Positions 1 to 6,561 of a stretch of DNA of 7,334 nt are shown here, in pieces. Source of the DNA: an uncultured Clostridia bacterium. Lineage in GTDB: Bacteria; Bacillota; Clostridia; Monoglobales; Firm-18. The position numbers and the translations under genes are program-made. Every line of letters starts with the position of its first letter. The stretch's first letter is position 1. Under the pieces are notes generated by a model, which was not told the DNA's origin, made no database searches, and worked only from the letters and a program-made list of their open reading frames with translations. The stretch is from positions 1 to 7,334 of the forward strand of contig CALDNB010000016.1 of assembly GCA_937914775.1 (NCBI GenBank), written 5' to 3'.

Positions 1-1790
1 AAATTGTTGACAACTCAATTGACGAAGTTTTAGCAGGGTTTTGCTCCGAAATATATATTTCCATTAACGGGGACAACAGTATAACCGTAATAGATAACGG
101 ACGTGGTATCCCTACAGGTATGCACCCGAAAATGGGCATACCTGCAGTTGAAGTTGTATTTACAAAACTTCACGCAGGGGGTAAATTCGGCGGCGGCGGA
201 TACAAAGTTTCCGGCGGTTTGCACGGCGTTGGTGCATCTGTTGTAAATGCTCTTTCAGAATGGCTGGAAGTTAAAATTTACGACGGAGAAAATATAAAAA
301 CTCAGCGTTTTGAAAGAGGTCAAACCATTTCAAAACTTGAAACTATAGGTAAGACAGACAAAAAAGGTACAGAAGTTACCTTTAAACCTGACTACAAAAT
401 ATTTGAAACTCTGGAATTTGACTACAACATTTTGCTTACAAGAATGAGAGAACAGGCATTTTTAAACGGCGGTGTTAAAATCATTCTTGAAGATAAACGT
501 GCAGAGGAAGAAACAAAGGCAGAACTTTTCTACGAGGGCGGTATAAGGTCCTTTGTTCAGTACAAAAATGAAAACAATGAGCCTATTCACAATGAAGTTA
601 TATATGTAAGCGGTAAAAAAGATACTGCAATGGCGGAAATCGCTATGCAATACACCACCAATTACAGCGAAAATATAACAAGTTTTTGTAACAACATTCA
701 CACAACTGAGGGCGGTACTCACGAAACAGGCTTTAAAACTGCCTTAACAAGAGTACTTAACGACTACGCAAGAAAGTATAAACTTTTAAAGGATAACGAC
801 AAAAATCTGTCAGGTGAAGATGCAAGAGAAGGCTTAACAGTTATTATTTCGGTAAAAGTTGAAGAGCCACAATTTGAGGGACAGACTAAAACGAAACTTG
901 GTAACAGCGAAGTAAGACCTTTAGTTGACAGTATAGTAAGCGAAGAATTAGAGGCATTTTTAGAAGAAAACCCAACTGTTGCAAAAGCAATAATTGAAAA
1001 GACATTACTTGCAGCACGTGCCCGTGAAGCCGCAAGAAAAGCAAGAGAGGCAACAAGAAAAACACCTCTTGGCTCAAGCACACTTCCCGGAAAACTTACT
1101 GACTGCATTGTAAAAGACCCAACAAAGACAGAGATTTATATAGTCGAGGGTGACAGTGCGGGTGGCTCTGCCAAAAACGGACGAGACAGTAAGTACCAGG
1201 CGATACTTCCACTTTGGGGTAAGATGTTAAACGTTGAAAAAGCAAGGGCAGACAAGGTTTACGGAAACGATAAACTAACCCCTGTAATTCAGGCACTTGG
1301 CACAGGTATTGCAGACGGTTTTGATTTAGAAAAATTAAGATACGATAAAATTATAATTATGGCGGATGCCGACGTTGACGGTGCTCACATTCAGACACTG
1401 TTACTTACATTCTTCTTCAGATTTATGAGACCGTTAATTGAAACAGGTCACATTTATCTTGCAAAACCCCCGCTATACAAATTAACAAGGGGTAAAAAGA
1501 ATGCAGTAGCATTCAGCGACGAGGAACGTGACAGAATAAGCGAAGAATTTAAAGACGGAAACCCCGACGCAAAAGTGGATATAAGCAGATACAAAGGTCT
1601 TGGTGAAATGAATCCCGAGGAACTTTGGGAAACAACTATGGACCCCAAAAACCGCGTACTTTTAAAAGTAACATTGGAGGATGCAGAAAGAGCAGACAAC
1701 ATTTTCAGCGTACTTATGGGTGACGAAGTAGAGCCAAGAAGAATTTTCATAGAAGAAAATGCCCAGTATGTTACAAACCTTGACATTTAG
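1..1790 (+). CDS. gyrB: DNA gyrase subunit B (5'-truncated by window edge)
   Basis: ATPase and TOPRIM subunit of DNA gyrase, the type IIA topoisomerase that introduces negative supercoils with GyrA. The reading frame is open from base 3, giving 595 visible residues. The start is outside the window, and bases 1-2 (aa) would complete the codon of the catalytic Glu (E. coli E42). Visible GHKL motifs, in fragment numbering, are VDNSIDE (2-8, Mg-binding Asn4) and IDNGRGIP (Asp31), followed by the glycine-rich ATP lid SGGLHGVGAS. The transducer domain carries QTKTKLGNSEVR with the ATP-sensing Lys296. The TOPRIM domain has EGDSAGGSA (Glu382) and DADVDG (Asp455/457/459), and the C-terminal end carries YKGLGEMNPEELWETTMDP. 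Adding the missing ~42 residues gives about 637, normal for a Firmicute GyrB. Trp405 sits where E. coli has Lys447. Pairing with a GyrA-box-bearing GyrA argues against ParE. Confidence 0.97.
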   Translation, partial: IVDNSIDEVLAGFCSEIYISINGDNSITVIDNGRGIPTGMHPKMGIPAVEVVFTKLHAGGKFGGGGYKVSGGLHGVGASVVNALSEWLEVKIYDGENIKTQRFERGQTISKLETIGKTDKKGTEVTFKPDYKIFETLEFDYNILLTRMREQAFLNGGVKIILEDKRAEEETKAELFYEGGIRSFVQYKNENNEPIHNEVIYVSGKKDTAMAEIAMQYTTNYSENITSFCNNIHTTEGGTHETGFKTALTRVLNDYARKYKLLKDNDKNLSGEDAREGLTVIISVKVEEPQFEGQTKTKLGNSEVRPLVDSIVSEELEAFLEENPTVAKAIIEKTLLAARAREAARKAREATRKTPLGSSTLPGKLTDCIVKDPTKTEIYIVEGDSAGGSAKNGRDSKYQAILPLWGKMLNVEKARADKVYGNDKLTPVIQALGTGIADGFDLEKLRYDKIIIMADADVDGAHIQTLLLTFFFRFMRPLIETGHIYLAKPPLYKLTRGKKNAVAFSDEERDRISEEFKDGNPDAKVDISRYKGLGEMNPEELWETTMDPKNRVLLKVTLEDAERADNIFSVLMGDEVEPRRIFIEENAQYVTNLDI

Positions 1791-1810
1791 TTGTCAGATG
1801 GAGGATAAAA

Positions 1811-4297
1811 ATGGCAAAACATAAGAAATACGAAGATTCACATTTTGAGGAATATTTGGAAACTCAGACTATTGTGGATATAGACATAGAAAAAAGAATG
1901 AAGGAAGCCTTTATTGATTACGCCATGAGCGTAATTATATCAAGAGCACTTCCCGATGTACGTGACGGTTTAAAACCTGTTCACAGAAGAATATTATATT
2001 CAATGTTTGAAGAACACTTGACAGTTGACAAGCCTTTCTTCAAATCTGCTACCACCGTAGGTAACGTTATCGGTAGGTACCACCCCCACGGTGACGCATC
2101 AGTATATGATGCAATGGTACGTCTTGCTCAGGATTTCTCAATGAGATATCCCTTAGTTGACGGTCACGGTAACTTCGGGTCAATAGACGGTGACCCCCCT
2201 GCTGCTTACCGTTACACAGAAGCAAGAATGAGCAAAATCTCAAACTTGATGCTTGAGTCAATAGACAAAAATACCGTTGACTTTTCACCTAACTTTGATG
2301 AAAAACGTGAAGAGCCTGTGGTACTTCCTACACGTATTCCCACACTTTTAATTAACGGCTCATCAGGTATCGCTGTCGGTATGGCAACAAACATTCCGCC
2401 TCATAACTTAACAGAAGTGTTGGACGGCGTAGTTGCACAGATTGACAACCCTGACATTACTGTTGAAGAACTTATGGAATATGTAAAGGGCCCCGACTTC
2501 CCTACAAAAGGCTCAATTATGGGAAAAAGCGGTATAAGGTCTGCATACCAGACAGGCCGCGGACGTATAATTGTCCGTGCTAAATGCGAAATAGAAACAC
2601 ATAAAGACGGCTCAAGTTCAATTATTGTAACTGAACTTCCCTATCAGGTTAATAAAAAAATGCTTGTTGAGTCTATTGCAGATTTGGTTAAGAATAAGAA
2701 AATCGAAGGTCTTTCCGATATTGACGACCATTCTTCGGACCGTGTCGGCATAAGACTTGAGATATTCTTAAAAAGAGATGCAAATCCGCAGGTAATATTA
2801 AACCAACTTTATAAATTTACAAGGTTGCAGGATAGTTTCTCTGTAAATATGCTGGCAATTAAAGACGGCAAACCCCAGACCATGGGACTAAAAGAAGTAC
2901 TGGAAGAATTTATCAAGTTCCAGGAAGAAATCGTAACAAGAAGAACACAGTACGATTTAGACAAAGCCAGAGCAAGAATGCACATTTTGGAGGGCTTAAG
3001 AATTGCTCTTGACAACATTGATGAAATTGTGCAGATTATAAGAAATTCTTATGACGACGCCAAAGAAAAACTTATGGAAAGATTTGGCTTGTCAGACATT
3101 CAGGCACAAAGCGTACTTGATATGCGTCTTGGTCAACTTCAGAAATTAAACGGCGAGAAAATTGAGGCAGAGTATCAGGAACTTGTGGAAAAAACAAACG
3201 AGTATATGGAACTTTTAGGTGACCGTACAAAACTTATGGAGCAGATAAAAACTGAGTTACTTGATATCCGTGACAGATACGGTGACGAAAGACTTACATC
3301 TATTGAACCTGCAATAGACGTAATAGAGGACGAAGACTTAATAGAAGTTGAGGACTGCGTAGTTACAATGACGCACCTTGGCTATGTAAAACGTCTTCCC
3401 GTTGATACTTACAGAGCACAAAACAGAGGAGGCAAAGGAATAATCGGTCTTCAGACAAGGGAAGAAGACTTTGTTGAAACTATGCTTACCTGCTCAACTC
3501 ACGACCACTTGCTGTTCTTTACAGACAAGGGAAGAATGTACCGTATGAAAGGCTACAGAATCCCCGAAGCAGGAAGAACTGCAAAAGGTACACCAATCGT
3601 TAATATGTTACAACTTGAGCCTGACGAAAAGGTAAACGCAACTATTGCGGTAAAAGAGTTTAACGACCAGCAGTACCTTGTAATGACAACAAAGAAAGGT
3701 ACTATTAAAAAGACTGCTCTTAGTGCTTACGATACAGCCCGTAAAGGTGGTATAAGAGCAATAGATTTAGAAGAAGACGACAAACTTATAAACGTAGCCC
3801 TAACTGATGGAACAAAGACTATTGTAATAGGTACTCACGGCGGGCTTGCTATAAGATTTAACGAAAAAGACGTACGTCCTATGGGCAGAGTTTCCCACGG
3901 CGTAAGAGGTATTAAGTTAAAGGGCGACGACTATGTAGTGGGAATGTGTGTTTGCGAAGATGACGCTGACTTGCTTGTGGTTTCAGAACTTGGCTTCGGT
4001 AAACGTACACCTATTTCAGAATACAAAATCCAGTCCCGCGGCGGCTTTGGTGTAATGACATACAACATAAGCGAAAAAACAGGTAACATTGCAGGAATTA
4101 AAATTGTAAACGACGAGCAGGATATTATGCTTATAACAAATGACGGTACAATTATAAGACTTGCAGCAAAAGATATAAGCACTTTCGGACGTGTTACAAA
4201 AGGCGTAACATTAATGAGATTTAACGAGGGTGTAAGCGTTGTGTCTGTAGCACTTACAGACCACATTGAACAGGAAACAGAAACTACAGAAGAATAA
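1811..4297 (+). CDS. gyrA: DNA gyrase subunit A
   Basis: DNA breakage-reunion and DNA-wrapping subunit of gyrase, partner of the GyrB encoded 20 bp upstream. The start is ATG 1811, with GGAGG at 1800-1804. At 828 residues it has normal GyrA length. The N-terminus is about 13 residues longer than in E. coli. The winged-helix active site contains HPHGDASVYD (91-100) and AAYRYTEARM, where Tyr135 is the catalytic tyrosine. A coiled-coil gate segment rich in charged residues covers about 360-500. The C-terminal beta-pinwheel begins near 510 and contains the GyrA box as QNRGGKG (537-543). The box identifies gyrase rather than topoisomerase IV ParC; Asn replaces the second residue of the E. coli form QRRGGKG. 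The protein ends in an acidic tail (EQETETTEE). Ala96 occupies the position of E. coli Ser83, while Asp100 (E. coli Asp87) is kept. Confidence 0.97.
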   Translation: MAKHKKYEDSHFEEYLETQTIVDIDIEKRMKEAFIDYAMSVIISRALPDVRDGLKPVHRRILYSMFEEHLTVDKPFFKSATTVGNVIGRYHPHGDASVYDAMVRLAQDFSMRYPLVDGHGNFGSIDGDPPAAYRYTEARMSKISNLMLESIDKNTVDFSPNFDEKREEPVVLPTRIPTLLINGSSGIAVGMATNIPPHNLTEVLDGVVAQIDNPDITVEELMEYVKGPDFPTKGSIMGKSGIRSAYQTGRGRIIVRAKCEIETHKDGSSSIIVTELPYQVNKKMLVESIADLVKNKKIEGLSDIDDHSSDRVGIRLEIFLKRDANPQVILNQLYKFTRLQDSFSVNMLAIKDGKPQTMGLKEVLEEFIKFQEEIVTRRTQYDLDKARARMHILEGLRIALDNIDEIVQIIRNSYDDAKEKLMERFGLSDIQAQSVLDMRLGQLQKLNGEKIEAEYQELVEKTNEYMELLGDRTKLMEQIKTELLDIRDRYGDERLTSIEPAIDVIEDEDLIEVEDCVVTMTHLGYVKRLPVDTYRAQNRGGKGIIGLQTREEDFVETMLTCSTHDHLLFFTDKGRMYRMKGYRIPEAGRTAKGTPIVNMLQLEPDEKVNATIAVKEFNDQQYLVMTTKKGTIKKTALSAYDTARKGGIRAIDLEEDDKLINVALTDGTKTIVIGTHGGLAIRFNEKDVRPMGRVSHGVRGIKLKGDDYVVGMCVCEDDADLLVVSELGFGKRTPISEYKIQSRGGFGVMTYNISEKTGNIAGIKIVNDEQDIMLITNDGTIIRLAAKDISTFGRVTKGVTLMRFNEGVSVVSVALTDHIEQETETTEE

Positions 4298-4298
4298 A

Positions 4299-4305
4299 AG
4301 GAGGA
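4299..4305 (+). promoter_or_regulatory. Ribosome binding site that fixes the start of the 192-residue protein
   Basis: AGGAGGA lies directly after the gyrA stop codon. Two ATGs follow. The one at 4307 is too close and opens a frame that stops after 8 codons. The one at 4314 is 8 nt from the end of this site and opens the long frame, so it is the start. Confidence 0.8.
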
Positions 4306-4313
4306 TATGAAAA

Positions 4314-4892
4314 ATGGTAACGGGAAATCTTAAAAATTACACAGACGAAAACATTATCGAACTGATTGGAAGTCTTAAAGACGGAAGCATTGCATATAAT
4401 CTTAATGATTTAAAAGCAATTCTTTCAGAAGTTAATACAAGACATTTAGACGACAGTTATGCACAACTTTTAGGTGATTTAATAAGAAAGAAAATAATTG
4501 AGGGAGACTCTGTTCCTGCTAAAGAAGAGGAAGAAGTTCCCGAAGTTACAGAAGTTAAAGAAGAAAAAGAAGAAAAACCTAAAAAGAAACCTGACAAAAT
4601 AGAAAAAATCCAGAACAAAAAAGAAACAAACGATAACACAGAGGAAGAAGAATACCCTGTTTTAAGATTTATGATTGGTTTCTTAAAAGTTTTAGGCTGG
4701 ATAGTATTTTGCGGTTCAATCGCTTACGGTGTTTTTGCAGGTGTAACAGAGCACTTGGCTAACGTTCGCCTTGCTTTAGGCTCAGTATTTACAGGCTTGC
4801 TTCTTGGCACAGTTGCACTTCTTTTATGCTACTGCAAATCAGAGTCAATAGCAGTTAAACTTGAAATAGTAAAAGGAATTAAAAAATTATGA
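4314..4892 (+). CDS. Uncharacterised protein with charged linker and two membrane helices
   Basis: I do not recognise this family and assign no function. The 192 residues fall into three parts. Residues 1-64 look like a soluble helical domain (TDENIIELIGSLKDG at the start). Residues 65-114 are a low-complexity Glu/Lys linker. Residues about 118-174 form two hydrophobic segments (about 121-143 and 154-174) separated by a short loop, followed by a basic tail ending in KGIKKL. There is no signal peptide, so the helical domain is most likely cytoplasmic and tethered to the membrane by a helical hairpin with both ends inside. It starts 16 bp after gyrA with a strong ribosome binding site, and its stop overlaps the next gene's start (ATGA, 4889-4892). 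This implies co-transcription with gyrBA and translational coupling to the downstream membrane protein, so the two products may work together. The coding call is firm; the role is unknown. Confidence 0.88.
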   Translation: MVTGNLKNYTDENIIELIGSLKDGSIAYNLNDLKAILSEVNTRHLDDSYAQLLGDLIRKKIIEGDSVPAKEEEEVPEVTEVKEEKEEKPKKKPDKIEKIQNKKETNDNTEEEEYPVLRFMIGFLKVLGWIVFCGSIAYGVFAGVTEHLANVRLALGSVFTGLLLGTVALLLCYCKSESIAVKLEIVKGIKKL

Positions 4893-6073
4893 AAAAACGT
4901 GTAGTTTTTTTGGTAATTGTTGCGGTTTTATTGCTTGTTAACCTTGTTCCTTTCGGAACAGTGCCAAACAATTACGCATACTATAAAGACTTGGAATACC
5001 TTGGAATGTATAACGTGAACAGCGTTCTTGTGGGTGCACCCCAAAATTTGCAGATGCCTCTTAATACCAACCACCTGCTGCTTAATTTAGCACAGTTTTT
5101 GTCGGTAAAAGGCGTGTTTACAACGTTGGTTATATCCCTTTTTTACCTTGCAGTCCTTGGTCTGTCCTTTTACAAACTTTTAAAGGTATCAGGGAAATAT
5201 AAAGAAGCAGTGATTGTATCGGCGGTTTTGTTTCTGGTAACAAAAACTTACTGGGCACACCTGTTTACGGTACTTCCTTTCGGCGGTATTTATACTTTTC
5301 TTTTGTCCTCGGTAATGCTTCTTGCAGGTAATTTTATAAAAAGAGAAGCAACTGTAAAAGGGATAATTGCCGTAACGCTGGTAACGTTGGCACTCGGATT
5401 TTATGATACCGTAACTGCACTCCTTAGTTGTATCCTGTCATTGGTTATAATGTTTTTATACACAGTGTCAAAGGGCAAAAAGGAAAAAACCGCATCTTTG
5501 GTGTGCGGAATACTGACTTTAGTATTGTGCCTTTCATTCTTTACAGGATATAAAGGCGTAAATTATGACGACAGTATGGCGTCCGCCGTAACTTACGGTA
5601 CCTCTATGTATGACCAGAGTTTTGCTCCCGAAGATAAGTTTGACGTAATTGGCTTTTATATGACTAATTTCTCATATAAAAAGGACTTTACACAAAGGCT
5701 TATGAATAACGCTTTTTATGTGGGGGAAACTGCTCCCTTTAGTGTCTGGGGCTTTGCAAAATCAAAAATAATGCCTGTTGATATATGGATGTTTTCAGGA
5801 ATGTTGGTTTTACTGATTGTAATTTCGGCATTTTTCTGGAAAAAGAAAAAACAGTACGGCGGAATTATGTTCCTTATAATTTCACTTGTGCTGATGGCAG
5901 GTATTTCACTTAATTTGTCAGGCTACCTTGTGGGAATTTCAAACCTTGACATTAACTTAAGATTGTTTAACCTTGTGTTTGATACAATATTTGCAGTCCT
6001 TGTTCCTGCAGTAACTTATGAGGTAACAGAAAGACGGAACAACTTAAAAGAAAAATATGGAGTAGAACAATAA
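4889..6073 (+). CDS. Uncharacterised polytopic membrane protein, possibly GT-C-like
   Basis: A 394-residue integral membrane protein that I cannot place in a named family. Hydrophobic segments are seen near residues 5-22, 76-98, 106-126, 131-149, 157-175, 176-194, 202-220, 299-317, 325-347 and 359-378. A long, probably extracytoplasmic loop covers about 24-72, and another, rich in aromatic residues, covers about 221-297. The pattern of a first external loop with acidic residues (Asp34, Glu36), then a polar NTNH stretch leading into the second helix, then a short helix-loop (VLPFGGIYTF) before the fourth resembles the membrane module of GT-C glycosyltransferases such as ArnT/PMT. This is inference from topology; at 394 residues it is shorter than typical GT-C enzymes. 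Only a weak AAGGA precedes the ATG, which overlaps the upstream stop, pointing to translational coupling. It is the last gene before the operon's terminator. Confidence 0.88.
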   Translation: MKKRVVFLVIVAVLLLVNLVPFGTVPNNYAYYKDLEYLGMYNVNSVLVGAPQNLQMPLNTNHLLLNLAQFLSVKGVFTTLVISLFYLAVLGLSFYKLLKVSGKYKEAVIVSAVLFLVTKTYWAHLFTVLPFGGIYTFLLSSVMLLAGNFIKREATVKGIIAVTLVTLALGFYDTVTALLSCILSLVIMFLYTVSKGKKEKTASLVCGILTLVLCLSFFTGYKGVNYDDSMASAVTYGTSMYDQSFAPEDKFDVIGFYMTNFSYKKDFTQRLMNNAFYVGETAPFSVWGFAKSKIMPVDIWMFSGMLVLLIVISAFFWKKKKQYGGIMFLIISLVLMAGISLNLSGYLVGISNLDINLRLFNLVFDTIFAVLVPAVTYEVTERRNNLKEKYGVEQ

Positions 6074-6074
6074 A

Positions 6075-6103
6075 AATAGCACCCAATTAATTTGGGTGCT
6101 ATT
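6075..6103. terminator. Bidirectional intrinsic terminator between convergent operons
   Basis: A perfect 12-bp stem (AATAGCACCCAA at 6075-6086 with TTGGGTGCTATT at 6092-6103) encloses the 5-nt loop TTAAT. On the + strand it is followed by CTTTTTC; on the - strand the stem runs into TTTTTA. It lies 2 bp after the stop of the upstream membrane gene and overlaps the stop codon (6099-6101) of the convergent HTH gene, so it can end transcripts from both sides. Confidence 0.9.
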
Positions 6104-6302
6104 CTTTTTCAAATGTAATTATATCTTCAATTTTACAGTTTAATGCGGTGCAAATTTTGTTTAATATAAAACTGTCATATCTTATAACTTTATTTTTGTA
6201 ATAGTTATCAATTATATGATAACGGATACCTGTCCGCTTTGCCAGTTCATATCTTGAAATATTGTAATTTTTAAGAGCCGAATCAAGTGTAATTCTTATC
6301 AT
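6099..6302 (-). CDS. Small Xre/YozG-type helix-turn-helix regulator
   Basis: A 67-residue Cro/C1-type DNA-binding protein, probably a single-domain member of the HTH_26/YozG group. The fold is read as helix 1 at about 3-12, helix 2 and turn at SRYELAKRTGI (16-26), recognition helix at RYHIIDNYYKN (27-37), and further helices over KVIRYDSFILNKICTALNC and KIEDII. The short tail FEKE ends inside the terminator stem. The start ATG (6300-6302) is preceded by AGAGGTG (6308-6314). The protein has no sensor or oligomerisation domain beyond the HTH, so it probably acts as a local transcriptional repressor or regulator. The target is not visible directly; the two palindromes just upstream (6360-6376 and 6384-6406) are natural candidates for an autoregulatory operator. 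It lies downstream of a tRNA terminator, so it likely has its own promoter in the ~140-bp gap. Confidence 0.87.
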   Translation of the reverse strand: MIRITLDSALKNYNISRYELAKRTGIRYHIIDNYYKNKVIRYDSFILNKICTALNCKIEDIITFEKE

Positions 6303-6359
6303 AAACTCACCTCTGAGTACATAGTTTAGAGTTATGTTTTTACTCCGTAAAAGTTATGA

Positions 6360-6376
6360 TGCAAACGTTGTTTGCA
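6360..6376. repeat. Palindrome 1 upstream of the HTH gene, candidate operator
   Basis: TGCAAAC GTT GTTTGCA is a perfect 7-bp inverted repeat with a 3-bp centre. Its half-sites GCAAA and TTTGC start 10 bp apart, one helical turn, which suits a dimeric HTH protein. It lies about 58 bp upstream of the HTH start codon. The operator role is inferred. Confidence 0.5.
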
Positions 6377-6383
6377 GTTATAA

Positions 6384-6406
6384 TATATTTGCCGTAGGCA
6401 AATATA
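6384..6406. repeat. Palindrome 2 upstream of the HTH gene, candidate operator
   Basis: TATATTTGCC GTA GGCAAATATA is a perfect 10-bp inverted repeat with a 3-bp centre. The outer AGTT (6376-6379) and AACT (6406-6409) can extend the symmetry around a bulge. It reuses the TTTGC/GCAAA half-sites of palindrome 1 with the same 10-bp spacing; the two centres are 27 bp apart. No T-run follows the stem on either strand, so it is not a standard terminator. Confidence 0.5.
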
Positions 6407-6410
6407 ACTG

Positions 6411-6438
6411 AAAAAAGACATCCGCAGATGTCTTTTTT
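6411..6438 (-). terminator. Intrinsic terminator of tRNA-Gln
   Basis: A perfect 12-bp stem (AAAAAAGACATC at 6411-6422, GATGTCTTTTTT at 6427-6438) with the 4-nt loop CGCA in top-strand sense begins 1 nt after the encoded CCA of the tRNA. The run of six T residues forms the 3' arm of the stem on either strand, so the element is nearly symmetric and could act in both directions. Confidence 0.85.
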
Positions 6439-6439
6439 C

Positions 6440-6513
6440 TGGTTGCCGAACTAGGATTCGAACCCAGACAAACAGAGTCAGAGTCTGTCGTGCTACCTTT
6501 ACACAATTCGGCA
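6440..6513 (-). tRNA. tRNA-Gln (anticodon CUG)
   Basis: The bottom strand folds into a full cloverleaf. The acceptor stem is TGCCGAA with TTCGGCA, including the U1-A72 pair typical of glutamine tRNAs. The D-stem is GTGT with GCAC around AAAGGTA. The anticodon stem is ACAGA with TCTGT around loop CTCTGAC, so the anticodon is CTG and it decodes CAG. The variable loop is TTGT, and the T-arm is CTGGG-TTCGAAT-CCTAG. The discriminator is A, and the 3' CCA is encoded (6440-6442). The gene sits between its own promoter and a Rho-independent terminator and is transcribed in the same direction as the toxin-antitoxin pair. Confidence 0.96.
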
Positions 6514-6529
6514 ATGATTTCACTATGAT

Positions 6530-6558
6530 ATTTTAGCACTTTTTATTCTGTTTGTCAA
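6530..6558 (-). promoter_or_regulatory. Sigma-A promoter for tRNA-Gln
   Basis: On the bottom strand, TTGACA (6558-6553) is separated by exactly 17 bp from TAAAAT (6535-6530), one mismatch from consensus. The expected start near 6523 leaves a leader of about 10 nt before the tRNA's 5' end. The -35 box is only 3 bp past the toxin stop codon. Confidence 0.85.
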
Positions 6559-6561
6559 TGT

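Noticed and set aside
764..1108. 114-residue frame antisense to gyrB
   Set aside because: It lies wholly inside conserved gyrB coding sequence, has low-complexity Ser/Ala/Phe content typical of an antisense shadow, and has no ribosome binding site I can identify.
1798..1824. Eight-codon frame overlapping the gyrA start
   Set aside because: Its ATG overlaps the gyrA ribosome binding site itself, so it is not a plausible translated leader.
3931..4266. 111-residue frame antisense to the gyrA C-terminal domain
   Set aside because: Shadow of the GyrA pinwheel coding sequence, with Ser/Thr/Ile-rich composition and no recognisable domain.
3..4297. parE-parC (topoisomerase IV) instead of gyrB-gyrA
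   Set aside because: The A subunit has a GyrA box (QNRGGKG) and full-length pinwheel with acidic tail, which mark gyrase.
4307..4333. Short frame from the ATG just after the gyrA ribosome binding region
   Set aside because: It stops after 8 codons, and its ATG is too close to AGGAGGA; the downstream ATG at 4314 has proper spacing and the long frame.
6384..6406. Palindrome 2 as a second terminator after tRNA-Gln
   Set aside because: No run of T follows the stem on either strand, and a strong terminator already lies at 6411-6438.
6440..6513. tRNA-Gln as an integration site for a mobile island carrying phd-doc
   Set aside because: The toxin-antitoxin genes lie on the 5' side of the tRNA, no duplicated tRNA 3' end is visible, and no integrase is present in the window.
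6332..6523. 63-residue minus-strand reading frame
   Set aside because: It runs through the whole tRNA-Gln gene and its terminator; the structured RNA explains the sequence and no family is recognisable.
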